The translations under genes and the position numbers were made by a program. Of a DNA stretch of 64,000 nt, positions 24,291 to 32,391 are shown piece after piece (positions within the stretch are counted from its first letter, which is position 1; the number at the start of each line of letters is the position of its first letter). Location of the stretch: contig NZ_BMVW01000008.1 of assembly GCF_014650915.1 (NCBI RefSeq), forward strand, positions 1-64,000, given 5' to 3'. The stretch is from Streptomyces poonensis. Lineage in GTDB: Bacteria; Actinomycetota; Actinomycetes; Streptomycetales; Streptomycetaceae. The notes under the pieces were generated by a model, which ran no database searches, was not told the DNA's origin, and saw only the letters and a program-made list of their open reading frames with translations.

Positions 24291-24471
24291 TCCGCGGCTG
24301 CCGGGCGCCGATCGCCGATGATCGCCGCGCGCCTCACCCGAACGCACCACCACGCCCAGGGTTTTCCCTACGCTCCCCCTGCCACTGCGCCGGTTGGCGC
24401 CGCTCCCCCTGGTGTGCCCACCGGTGGCTCCGCTAGGTTCCGGCGCACAGTTGTTTCACAGGGGAGAGTCC

Positions 24472-25899
24472 ATGCGCAAGGCGCTCAGATGGCTGCTGGC
24501 CCTCGCGGTGCTCATAGGCATGCCGAGCACGGCCGGAGTGGCCGCTGCCGCCCAGCCGGAGACCGACATCAAGGACCGGCTGCTCGCGATCCCAGGCATG
24601 AGCCTGGTCGAGGAGAAGCCGTACACCGGTTACCGCTTCTTCGTCCTCAACTACACCCAGCCGGTCGACCACCGGCACCCGTCCAAGGGGACGTTCCAGC
24701 AGCGGATCACCGTGCTGCACAAGGACACCAGCCGTCCGACGGTCTTCTACACCGGCGGCTACAACGTCTCCACGAACCCGAGCCGCCGCGAACCCACCCA
24801 GATCGTGGACGGCAACCAGGTCTCGATGGAGTATCGCTTCTTCACCCCCTCCCGGCCCGCCCCGGCCGACTGGTCCAAGCTCGACATCTGGCAGGCGGCG
24901 AGCGACCAGCACCGCATCTTCCAGGCGCTGGAGCCGATCTACTCCAAGAACTGGATCTCGACGGGCGGTTCGAAGGGCGGCATGACCGCCACGTACTACG
25001 AGCGCTTCTACCCGCGCGACATGGACGGCGTCGTCGCGTACGTCGCGCCGAACGACGTGGTGAACAAGGAGGACTCGGCGTACGACCGCTTCTTCGCGAA
25101 GGTCGGCACCGAGGAGTGCCGCGACCGGCTGAACGCGGTGCAGCGCGAGGCACTGGTGCGCCGCGCACCGCTTGCGAAGAAGTACGAGGAGTACGCGGCC
25201 GCCGAGGGCTACACCTTCGACACGATCGGCAGCCTGGACCGGGCGTACGAGGCGGTCGTCCTCGACTACGTGTGGGGCTTCTGGCAGTACAGCACGCTCG
25301 CGGACTGCGAGACCGACCTCATCCCGGCCGACGCGAAGAACGCGACCGACGACGAGATCTGGACGTCCGTCGACACGATCTCCGGCTTCTCCGCCTACAC
25401 GGACCAGGGGCTGAGCACGTACACGCCGTACTACTACCAGGCGGGTACGCAGCTCGGCGCGCCCACGATCCACTTCCCGCACATCGAGAAGAAGTACGTC
25501 CGCTACGGCTACCAGCCGCCGCGGAACTTCGTGCCGCGTGACATCAAGATGAAGTTCCAGCCGAACGCGATGCGTGACGTGGACACCTGGGTGCGGAACA
25601 ACGCCCGCCAGATGCTCTTCGTGTACGGCGAGAACGACCCGTGGGGCGCCGAACCGTTCCACCTCGGCAGGAAGGCGCGCGACTCGTACGTCTTCACGGC
25701 CCCCGGCGCCAACCACGGTGCCAACGTGGCGGGTCTGGTCGAGTCCGAGCGCGACCTGGCGACCGCCCGCATCCAGGAGTGGGCGGGTGTCGCTCCGGCG
25801 ACGGTCCAGTCCGACCCAGCGGCCGCGAAGCCGCTGGCCAGGTATGACGCGAAGCTCGACAAGCACGGCACGGAGCGGGAGCCGGCGCTGCGGCCGTAG
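24472..25899 (+). CDS. Secreted S37-family prolyl tri/tetrapeptidyl aminopeptidase
   Basis: A 475-residue exported serine peptidase of family S37 (PS-10), known in Streptomyces as a prolyl tri- or tetrapeptidyl aminopeptidase. The signal peptide is WLLALAVLIGMPSTAGVAAAA. Catalytic Ser lies in STGGSKGGMTATYYE (about residue 166), Asp in YGENDPWGAEPF (about 388) and His in PGANHGANVAG (about 413), all in family positions. ATG 24472 is preceded by GGGGAGA. It probably trims peptides from extracellular protein digestion or from protease inhibitor complexes. Short AGCGGCCAC repeats follow the stop (25906-25938). Confidence 0.93.
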   Translation: MRKALRWLLALAVLIGMPSTAGVAAAAQPETDIKDRLLAIPGMSLVEEKPYTGYRFFVLNYTQPVDHRHPSKGTFQQRITVLHKDTSRPTVFYTGGYNVSTNPSRREPTQIVDGNQVSMEYRFFTPSRPAPADWSKLDIWQAASDQHRIFQALEPIYSKNWISTGGSKGGMTATYYERFYPRDMDGVVAYVAPNDVVNKEDSAYDRFFAKVGTEECRDRLNAVQREALVRRAPLAKKYEEYAAAEGYTFDTIGSLDRAYEAVVLDYVWGFWQYSTLADCETDLIPADAKNATDDEIWTSVDTISGFSAYTDQGLSTYTPYYYQAGTQLGAPTIHFPHIEKKYVRYGYQPPRNFVPRDIKMKFQPNAMRDVDTWVRNNARQMLFVYGENDPWGAEPFHLGRKARDSYVFTAPGANHGANVAGLVESERDLATARIQEWAGVAPATVQSDPAAAKPLARYDAKLDKHGTEREPALRP

Positions 25900-25997
25900 C
25901 TTTATAGCGGCCACAGCGGCCACAGCGGCCACAGCGGTCATGGATACGGCGCGGTCCGGCGAACTGCCGGGCCGCGCCGCCGTTTCCCGCCGCGGTC

Positions 25998-26678
25998 TCA
26001 GACCGGCCGGGCGCACCCCACCGGCTCAGATCCGCCGAGCCCGACGTACAGGACCGTCGCGTCGGGGCACCCGGAACGTTTCTTGACGGCCTGCGTCACC
26101 CGGTACTCGGGGGCGTGCCGGCCCTTCCCGTCGCAGGCCGTCTCGCGGACCTCGCCCTCGCCCGCGCTGTAGACGCAGTCGCCGACGATCGTGCGGGGGC
26201 CGCCCCCGCCGCCCGGGTCGCCGGGGTGCGGCTCCTGGAGCTTGCGCATACAGGCGTAGCCCTGGGTGATCCGGCCGTCGCCGTCCTCGTCGCGGGTGGG
26301 GCCGGGCGCGCTGATGTGGAGGACGAAGTCCGTGGTCGCCGGGCAGGGCGGCCCTTCGGAGACCTTGCCGTCGTGCCGGGCCACCACCCGGGCCGCCGCC
26401 CGCTCGCTCGCGCAGGACACCTCCGTGAAGCTGGTCGTGCCGAAGGAGCTGCACTCGTCGACGCCGAGGAACACCGGCTCGTAGTCGTACGCGGGGGGCG
26501 GGGCCGCCGTCGCCGCCGCCTTGCCGGGTTCCAGTCCGGTCCCGGACACCCCGGACACCCCGGACGCCCCTGACGGCTGCTGGCAGCCGGCCAGCACCGT
26601 CACCGCCGCCGTCATCGCCGCCACCGCCGCGACGACGGCCGCCGGTACGGCCCGCGGCACCCTCCGCTTTCCTCGCAC
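25998..26678 (-). CDS. Lipoprotein with two LppU-like repeats
   Basis: A 226-residue lipoprotein. The signal ends in lipobox LAGC (VVAAVAAMTAAVTVLAGC). The extracellular part holds two copies of a domain of about 70 residues: VDECSSFGTTSFTEVSCASERAAARVV..GPPCP and VGDCVYSAGEGEVRETACDGKGRHAPEYRV..SGCP (each described by its Cys spacing C-x10-C then CP). This Cys pattern resembles the LppU/SCO3897 family. The start is one of two GTGs (26687 or 26678) after GGAGGGGGG; the second has the better spacing. The function is unknown. Confidence 0.75.
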   Translation of the reverse strand: MRGKRRVPRAVPAAVVAAVAAMTAAVTVLAGCQQPSGASGVSGVSGTGLEPGKAAATAAPPPAYDYEPVFLGVDECSSFGTTSFTEVSCASERAAARVVARHDGKVSEGPPCPATTDFVLHISAPGPTRDEDGDGRITQGYACMRKLQEPHPGDPGGGGGPRTIVGDCVYSAGEGEVRETACDGKGRHAPEYRVTQAVKKRSGCPDATVLYVGLGGSEPVGCARPV

Positions 26679-26798
26679 GAGGATCACCCCCCTCCGACAT
26701 CCCCCAGGTCCAGCCTGGCCCCGGCGCGGCACGCCACGCCAGACATAGGGGATGCTTTGCGATGGAGAGGGATGGTTCGTCCGGTGTGCGGCGTAGGC

Positions 26799-28676
26799 CT
26801 AGTACGTCAGGCCGTACCCGATCGGATACAGCACCTGCGCCGGGTCGTCCGCCCGCTGCACCGGCACCGGCAGTCTGCCGCGCGGCTTCGCGCGCCCGGT
26901 CAGCACCCGCGCGGCGGCCCGCACCTCGACGTCGGTCCAGGAGTACGAGGCGAGCAGCGCGCCGACGCCGGGCAGGTGGGCCACGTCGTACGGGTTGCGG
27001 ACGGCGACCGCGACGACCGGCACCCCGGTGGCGACGAGCCGTTCCACGAGCGTCTTCTGCGCACTGGACGCCGTGACGTTGTACGTCGTCACGACCACCG
27101 CGTCCCGGCCCTCCGCCGCCGCCACCGCCCGGTCGACCACCGCGGCCGAGGGCGCCGTGCCGGTGGACAGCGCGGTGGCCGTGAAGCCGAGTTCGGCCAG
27201 GGCGCCGGCGAGGACGGTGGTGGGCGGTCCCGTGGTGCCCGAGGGGGAGGCCGGGTCGGCGCCGACGACCAGGACGTTCCGGTGCGTACGGCGCGACAGC
27301 GGCAGCAGGCGCCGCTCGTTGACCAGCAGGGTCGTCGTGCGTTCGGCGATACGGTCCGCGGCGGCGAGGTGCCGCGGGGTGCCCACCACCCGGTCCACGC
27401 CCGTCACGTCGGCGTACGGGTTCCCGAACAGCCCCAGCCGTGACTTCAGCCGCAGGATCCGCAGGACCGACTCGTCCAGGCGGGCCTCGGTGAGCTCGCC
27501 CTCGCGTACCGCCTGGAGGACCGCGTTCCAGGCGATGTCGAGGGAAGGGGGGTTGCAGAGCTGGTCGGCGCCCGCCTTCAGCGCGAGCACCGGCACCCGG
27601 TCGTCGCCGTACTTCTGCCGCACGCCCTCCATGCCCAGGGAGTCGGTGATCACGACGCCGTCGTAGCCGAGTTCCTCGCGCAGGATGCCGGTGAGGATCG
27701 GCCGGGAGAGGGTCGCCGGATCGCCGGACGGGTCGAGGGCCGGCACGGCGATGTGCCCCGTCATGATCGTGTCGACGCCCGCGCGGACGGCGGCCCGGAA
27801 CGGCGGCGCGTCGAGCCGCGTCCACTCGTCGCGGCTGTGGTGGATGACGGGGAAGTCGACGTGGCTGTCGGTCTCGGTGTCGCCGTGCCCCGGGAAGTGC
27901 TTGGCCGCGGCCGCGACCCCGGCGCCTTCGTACCCCTTCACCTGCGCCGCCACGAACTCCGCCACGGCCTGTGGATCGGCACCGAAGGAGCGGACGCCGA
28001 TGACCGGGTTGGCCGGATCCACGTTGACGTCGGCGACCGGGGCGTAGTCCTGGCGGATGCCCAGCGCGCGCAGTTCGGTGCCCGAGATGCGGGCGGCCCG
28101 GCGGGCGTCGCCGCGGGAGCCGCCGGCAGCGAGGGCCATGGCGCCGGGGAGCAGGGTGGCGGGTCTGCCGACGCGCGCCACTATGCCGTGCTCCTGGTCG
28201 GTGGAGATCAGCACGGGCAGCCCGCGGGGGAGGGCGAGCGAGGCCTTCTGGATGCCGTTCGAGAGATTCGCGATCTGGTGCGGGTCACGGGTGTTGTGCG
28301 CCCATACGAAGTAGATGATGCCGCCCACCCGGTACTTGGCGATCAGCTCTTCGGCCGTCCGTACGCCGATCTCGTCGAGGTTGGCGTCGATGTCGGCCTG
28401 GTCCGGTGCGGTCGCCGAGTGACCGTACACGCGCATCACGAAGAGCTGGCCCACCTTCTCCTCCGGCGTCATCCGGGAGATGAGGGCGCGGAGCTTCCTG
28501 TCGTCGGGCCACCGGGACCCGGACCGTCCGGCGGCGTGGGCGGGGACGGCCTGGGCGAAGTGGGCGGCGGTGAGGCCCGCGGTCGCGGCGAGGACGGTCC
28601 GTCTGGACGGCCGGGTGGTGTTTCCCGCTCTGGAGGCGGTGGTGGAGGTGGTGCTTCCCGTGCTGGAGTCGCGCAC
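26799..28676 (-). CDS. Tat-exported glycoside hydrolase family 3 (NagZ-like)
   Basis: A 625-residue secreted enzyme. A twin-arginine signal (SRRTVLAATAGLTAA) is followed by the GH3 N-terminal TIM barrel. The NagZ-type motif KHFPGHGDTETDSHVD provides the His/Asp dyad, and VITDSLGMEG carries the nucleophile Asp. A C-terminal alpha/beta domain follows (RNVLVVGADPASPSG, DAVVVTTYNV). The likely activity is beta-N-acetylhexosaminidase, releasing GlcNAc from chitin or wall fragments. GTG 28676 has AAGGAG 6 nt before it. Inverted repeats of the GGAA/TTCC type sit just upstream and probably regulate it. Confidence 0.92.
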   Translation of the reverse strand: MRDSSTGSTTSTTASRAGNTTRPSRRTVLAATAGLTAAHFAQAVPAHAAGRSGSRWPDDRKLRALISRMTPEEKVGQLFVMRVYGHSATAPDQADIDANLDEIGVRTAEELIAKYRVGGIIYFVWAHNTRDPHQIANLSNGIQKASLALPRGLPVLISTDQEHGIVARVGRPATLLPGAMALAAGGSRGDARRAARISGTELRALGIRQDYAPVADVNVDPANPVIGVRSFGADPQAVAEFVAAQVKGYEGAGVAAAAKHFPGHGDTETDSHVDFPVIHHSRDEWTRLDAPPFRAAVRAGVDTIMTGHIAVPALDPSGDPATLSRPILTGILREELGYDGVVITDSLGMEGVRQKYGDDRVPVLALKAGADQLCNPPSLDIAWNAVLQAVREGELTEARLDESVLRILRLKSRLGLFGNPYADVTGVDRVVGTPRHLAAADRIAERTTTLLVNERRLLPLSRRTHRNVLVVGADPASPSGTTGPPTTVLAGALAELGFTATALSTGTAPSAAVVDRAVAAAEGRDAVVVTTYNVTASSAQKTLVERLVATGVPVVAVAVRNPYDVAHLPGVGALLASYSWTDVEVRAAARVLTGRAKPRGRLPVPVQRADDPAQVLYPIGYGLTY

Positions 28677-28690
28677 GTGCGCTCCTTCCC

Positions 28691-28741
28691 ACTGAAGGAA
28701 ACTTCCGAGGAGTCACGAATAGCCGGAAGGTTTCTTCCAGT
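28691..28741 (-). promoter_or_regulatory. Paired GGAA-TTCC inverted repeats upstream of the GH3 gene
   Basis: ACTGAAGGAAACTTCCG (28691-28707) and CGGAAGGTTTCTTCCAGT (28724-28741) are imperfect inverted copies of each other, and each is itself palindromic (GGAA-N2-TTCC; GGAAG-N4-CTTCC). They lie 15-65 bp before the GTG, where a promoter operator is expected. Confidence 0.6.
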
Positions 28742-29084
28742 CAAGGGAGCGCACAGCGAAGCGGTCGACGGGAGGGGCCGTCACCGGCGCAGTCGGAGGG
28801 GGGCGCACCGGTGACGGCGTGCTGCCGGCCGCAGGCGGCGGAGAGGGTGGTCAGCGATCGCAGCCAGCAGCGAGGCCGACACCGCTCTGCGGAGACTCAT
28901 CCGGCAGCATGCCGCTATGACGGGGGCGGGCGACTTCGGGTTCCCCGCTTTTCGCGGATTCCGGGAAGTCGGTACGCGTGTGAAGCAACAGGATTCGGCG
29001 GGCACTTCCGGCCAGCCGGGTGCACGAAGCCCTCAGCGCGGCTCGACGCGGGCGCCCGGCGCGGGCCGAACGCGCCCGGCGCGT
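28742..29084. other. Intergenic region without recognisable gene
   Basis: About 340 bp between the GH3 operator region and the small QP-rich gene. No convincing coding frame, terminator or repeat, apart from the (GTTGCG)n-type sequence that encodes the QP tail at its right edge. Confidence 0.4.
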
Positions 29085-29381
29085 TCAGCCCGTCTGGTGT
29101 GTCTGTTGTTGCGGTTGCGGTTGTGGTTGCGGTTGTGGTTGCGACTGAGGCCGCGGCGCACGCGCCGACATCCTCAGCCAGTGCTCCTGAAGTGTCCGCA
29201 CCGTCTCCGCGATCGCCGGGCGGCGGGACGCCCCCGTGCGCCGGAGCGCGTACGGACGGCGTACGGGCACGGGGCCGGGCGGCACCTCGACGACCCCCTC
29301 GGGCAGCGGGCAGTAGCGGGCCGCGGCCGCAGCGGGTGCGACGGGCCCAGCGCCCGGATCCGGCGCCGGTTCACCACTCAT
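29085..29381 (-). CDS. Small protein coupled to the MHYT gene, with a QP-repeat tail
   Basis: A 98-residue protein of unknown function. ATG 29381 overlaps the end of the MHYT gene by 11 bp, supporting real, coupled translation. The core CPLPEGVVEVPPGPVPVRRPYALRR, then RRPAIAETVRTLQEHWLRM, looks structured. The C-terminus is a low-complexity run of QP units (nt about 29095-29145) that may have expanded by slippage. No signal or TM. It could be an accessory of the membrane sensor; a chance frame is less likely but possible. Confidence 0.55.
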   Translation of the reverse strand: MSGEPAPDPGAGPVAPAAAAARYCPLPEGVVEVPPGPVPVRRPYALRRTGASRRPAIAETVRTLQEHWLRMSARAPRPQSQPQPQPQPQPQQQTHQTG

Positions 29382-30279
29382 AGGCGCCCGGTGAATCCGT
29401 ACGCCCCTGCGGGCCCTGCGGTCGGCCGTTCGCGCCGGGCGACGGCTGGAAGAGGGAGTCGCCGGGCAGCGGTGCCGGGCCCTCGGACAGTCCGCTGACC
29501 GTGACCTGCTGCCGGCGCGCGGACGACGACGGACCGTTCTCCATGTCGCCCATCACCAGCAGCGGGTCGAACATCACCACCGCCGCGGCCACGATCAGGA
29601 AGATCCCCGGCCCGGTCATCATGGGCAGCAGCAGCGAGGTGGGCGACTCGCCCGTGTAGACCATGTCGGTCCCGGTGTGCAGGTGTACGTCGACGGCGGC
29701 CATGCCCGTGTAGTGCATGGCGGAGACGGCCAGGCCCATCACCAGGCTGGCGCCGAGACTCGGCAGGAAGCCGCGGATCGAGACGGCCGCCCACAGCGCG
29801 GCGGTCGCGGCCGCGATCGCGATCAGCACGGAGAGCGCGACGGTGACCGGGTTGTACTGGAAGGTGCCGTTCAGTTCGATGGCCGCCATGCCCATGTAGT
29901 GCATGGCGGCGACACCGAGACCGGTGATGGTGCCCGCGATGCCCAGCGTGGCGCGGGAGACCCCTCGGTAGCCCACCGCGAACACCCCGATGGCGACCAC
30001 GACGATGGCCACGACCAGGCTCAGCACCGTCAGCGGGACGTCGTAACGCATCCGGGTCTCCTCGACCCGGAAGCCGACCATGCCGATGAAGTGCATCGTC
30101 CAGATGCCGCAGCCGATCGAGGCGGCGCCGAGCGCCGGCCAGCCGGGCTTCCAGGAGCCCGCGGTGTGGACCGACCGGACCACGCAGCGCAGTCCCAGCG
30201 CGCCTCCCAGGCACGCCATGACGTACGCGACCACGGGAGTGACCGCTCCATAACTGAAGCCGTCGACGGTCCCCTGCAT
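29371..30279 (-). CDS. MHYT-domain integral membrane protein
   Basis: A 302-residue protein with seven predicted TM helices. The three MHYT signature units are TMHFIGM, AMHYMGM and AMHYTGM; these Met/His clusters at the outer face are proposed to bind copper and sense O2, CO or NO. The C-terminal tail of about 60 residues is cytoplasmic and unstructured, without the GGDEF/EAL or kinase output seen in other MHYT proteins. ATG 30279 has a poor Shine-Dalgarno sequence; GTG 30306 is an alternative. It overlaps the downstream small gene, which may provide an output partner. Confidence 0.88.
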   Translation of the reverse strand: MQGTVDGFSYGAVTPVVAYVMACLGGALGLRCVVRSVHTAGSWKPGWPALGAASIGCGIWTMHFIGMVGFRVEETRMRYDVPLTVLSLVVAIVVVAIGVFAVGYRGVSRATLGIAGTITGLGVAAMHYMGMAAIELNGTFQYNPVTVALSVLIAIAAATAALWAAVSIRGFLPSLGASLVMGLAVSAMHYTGMAAVDVHLHTGTDMVYTGESPTSLLLPMMTGPGIFLIVAAAVVMFDPLLVMGDMENGPSSSARRQQVTVSGLSEGPAPLPGDSLFQPSPGANGRPQGPQGRTDSPGAYEW

Positions 30280-30323
30280 GACAGGGAAGCCGCCCCGGCG
30301 TGACACCCCCGCGCGTACGCCCG

Positions 30324-31124
30324 TCAGGCGGCCTCGTTCAGCAGGCGCCCGAGATGCTCCCGCCCCGCCGCGAGCAGCCCGGGCAGCGGCGCGGCGGCTT
30401 CGTACCACCGCTTCTCGTACTCCCAGCACAACCAGCCGTCCCAGCCCTCCCGGGAGAGCAGTTCCACGCACTCGGTGAGCGGCAGCACGCCCGCGCCGAG
30501 CGGCACGGGCGTGGTGTCGTCGGCCGAGGCGATGTCCTTGACCTGCACATATCCCAGGTGCGGGGAGAGGGCGGCGTAGGTCGACGCCGGCTGCTCGCCG
30601 CCCAGCCAGGTGTGCATGACGTCCCAGAGCGCACCGACCTGACGGTGCCCGACCAGGCCGAGCACACGCATGGCGGCGGCGCCCGTGCGGTGCGAGTCGT
30701 GGGTCTCCAGCAGGATGCGCACCCCGGCGTCGGTGGCGTACTCCGCCGCCGTACCGAGCCGCCGGGCCGCTGTCGCGTCCGCCTCGGCGGCGTCCTGCTC
30801 CTCGCTCCCGCCCGGGAAGACGCGCACGAAGGGGGCGCCCAGGTCCCGGGCCAGGTCGAGGAGTTCGCGCAGCTCGGCGAGGACAGGGTCGTCGTCGCCC
30901 GGCGCCGCCACGCGCGCGTACCCGGCGAGGCCGGTGACCTCGACGCCCGCCGCCTCGAACGCGGCGGCCGCCTCGGCCCGTTGCCCGGCGGTGAGCCCGG
31001 TGTGCACGGGTTCCTCGGGGTGCGCGCGGAGTTCGACGCCGTGGTACCCGTACTCGGTGGCCAGGCGGATGACATCGGGCAGGGGGAGACCGGGGACGCC
31101 GAGGGACGAGAAGGCCAGTTTCAC
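30324..31124 (-). CDS. Sugar phosphate isomerase/epimerase (TIM barrel, AP endonuclease 2 family)
   Basis: A 266-residue xylose-isomerase-like TIM barrel. It starts VKLAFSSLGVPGLPL at GTG 31124 after GAGGTGGG. Conserved metal ligands appear in VELRAHP, ILLETHDSH (Glu, His), ALWDVMHTW (Asp, His) and LGYVQVKDI, and the final GWLCWEYEKRW has the last Glu. Such enzymes act on sugars or inositol derivatives. It is separated from the MHYT gene by 44 bp, and by a short gap from the MarR-GNAT gene. The substrate is not determinable. Confidence 0.88.
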   Translation of the reverse strand: MKLAFSSLGVPGLPLPDVIRLATEYGYHGVELRAHPEEPVHTGLTAGQRAEAAAAFEAAGVEVTGLAGYARVAAPGDDDPVLAELRELLDLARDLGAPFVRVFPGGSEEQDAAEADATAARRLGTAAEYATDAGVRILLETHDSHRTGAAAMRVLGLVGHRQVGALWDVMHTWLGGEQPASTYAALSPHLGYVQVKDIASADDTTPVPLGAGVLPLTECVELLSREGWDGWLCWEYEKRWYEAAAPLPGLLAAGREHLGRLLNEAA

Positions 31125-31257
31125 GTATCCCACCTCGCTGGGGGTGTCGGCAGGGTGCGGCGGACGGTATCCGATTACCCGGATACCGGGGATCCGGACC
31201 GCCCGCAAGCCACGTGATCGCCACGCCTCCCGGGAGCCGTGCGGTGCCGTCCGCGTG

Positions 31258-32241
31258 CTACGCCCCGCCGCGCAGGTCCAGCCGCCAGTCCTGCCCGACC
31301 AGGTCCACGCCGAAGGAGTGGTGCGGCTCTTCGGCGACGAGGACGAAACCGTGGCGCCGGTAGAGCCGGCGGGCCGCCGTGAGGCAGTCGTTCGTCCACA
31401 GGACCAGTTCGCGGCAGCCGGTCCCGCGCGCGAAGCCGACGCAGGCGCGCACCAGGCGGTCGCCGATACCGAGCCCCCGCGCGTCCGGCTCGACCAGCAG
31501 CAGCCGCAGGCGGGCGGTGTCCGGGGCCTCGCCGCGTACGCACATCACGCACCCGGCGGGCCGCCCGTCCACCTCCGCGATCCACACCCGCTCCCGCCGC
31601 GGGTCGTGGTCCCCGGCGAAGTCGGCGACGATCCGCGCGACCAGGCCCTCGTACTCGGCGTTCCAGCCGTACTCCGCCGCGTAGAGCGCCGCGTTGCGCT
31701 GCACGATCCAGCCCAGGTCGCCGGGGCCGGGGCCGCGCAGCACGACGTCCGGCGGGCGGGGTGAGCGAGGCGAGCGGGGCGGGCGGGACGGGTGGCCGTC
31801 GGTGAGGATCGCGCGGATGGTGCGCATGGCCTCGGTGAGCCGGGGGCGGTCGGCGGTGGGAACGCGCGCCAGCAGCGCGCCCACCGCCTCGTCGGACCGC
31901 TCGCTCAGCAGGCCGGCCGCCTCGCGCCCGCGCGCGGTGAGGGTGACGCGGCGGCGCCGGGAGTCGCGCGCCGAGCGCGTCCGCTCGACCAGCCCGTCCT
32001 GCTCGAACTTCGTCAGCAGCCGGCTCAAGTACCCGGAGTCCAGGAACAGTTCGGCGCGCAGGTCCGCCGCGTCCGTGTGCGACGAGTGCGCCAGCTCCCA
32101 CAGCAAGCGGGCCTCGGTGAGCGTGTACGGGGCGTAGAGATGGCGGCCGTAGTCGAGCGCGCCGATGACGCCCGTGTAGAAGCGGTTGAACGAGCGAATG
32201 TCCTGCACGGCCTGCACGGTCTGCACGGTCTTACCGGTCAT
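31258..32241 (-). CDS. MarR-GNAT fusion: HTH regulator with C-terminal acetyltransferase
   Basis: A 327-residue two-domain protein. Residues 1-150 are a MarR winged helix (TLTEARLLWELAHSS, DLRAELFLDSGYLSRLLTKFEQDGLVER, DSRRRRVTLT). After an Arg/Pro/Ser linker (PSRPPRSPRSPRPP) residues 175-327 form a GNAT domain (RLRLLLVEPDARGLGIGDRLVRAC, acetyl-CoA loop; ELVLWTNDCLTAARRLYRRHGF). ATG 32241 is preceded by GAGG. Such fusions are widespread in actinobacteria, but their substrates are unknown. A palindrome TGACTCAGTCA lies 40 bp upstream and may be its own operator. Confidence 0.9.
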   Translation of the reverse strand: MTGKTVQTVQAVQDIRSFNRFYTGVIGALDYGRHLYAPYTLTEARLLWELAHSSHTDAADLRAELFLDSGYLSRLLTKFEQDGLVERTRSARDSRRRRVTLTARGREAAGLLSERSDEAVGALLARVPTADRPRLTEAMRTIRAILTDGHPSRPPRSPRSPRPPDVVLRGPGPGDLGWIVQRNAALYAAEYGWNAEYEGLVARIVADFAGDHDPRRERVWIAEVDGRPAGCVMCVRGEAPDTARLRLLLVEPDARGLGIGDRLVRACVGFARGTGCRELVLWTNDCLTAARRLYRRHGFVLVAEEPHHSFGVDLVGQDWRLDLRGGA

Positions 32242-32280
32242 GATCGATCGCCCTCGTCCGTCGCCGGTATGGAGAATCGC

Positions 32281-32291
32281 TGACTCAGTCA
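32281..32291. promoter_or_regulatory. Perfect 11-bp palindrome upstream of the MarR-GNAT gene
   Basis: TGACTCAGTCA, between the divergently spaced regulator starts. MarR proteins bind palindromes of this size near their own promoters; assignment is inference. Confidence 0.45.
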
Positions 32292-32391
32292 GAGACAATC
32301 CGTTCCGAGCGTACGTCCGGCCCGCCTGTGCGTCCACGATCGCGCCGCACCCACGTCCGCTTACGCGTCCGCGGAAGCCGTGGCTCATGGC

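Noticed and set aside
19832..24337. Very long minus-strand open frame (1501 codons)
   Set aside because: It is the antisense of the ABC exporter, arising from GC-rich codon bias; composition is low-complexity and no domain is visible.
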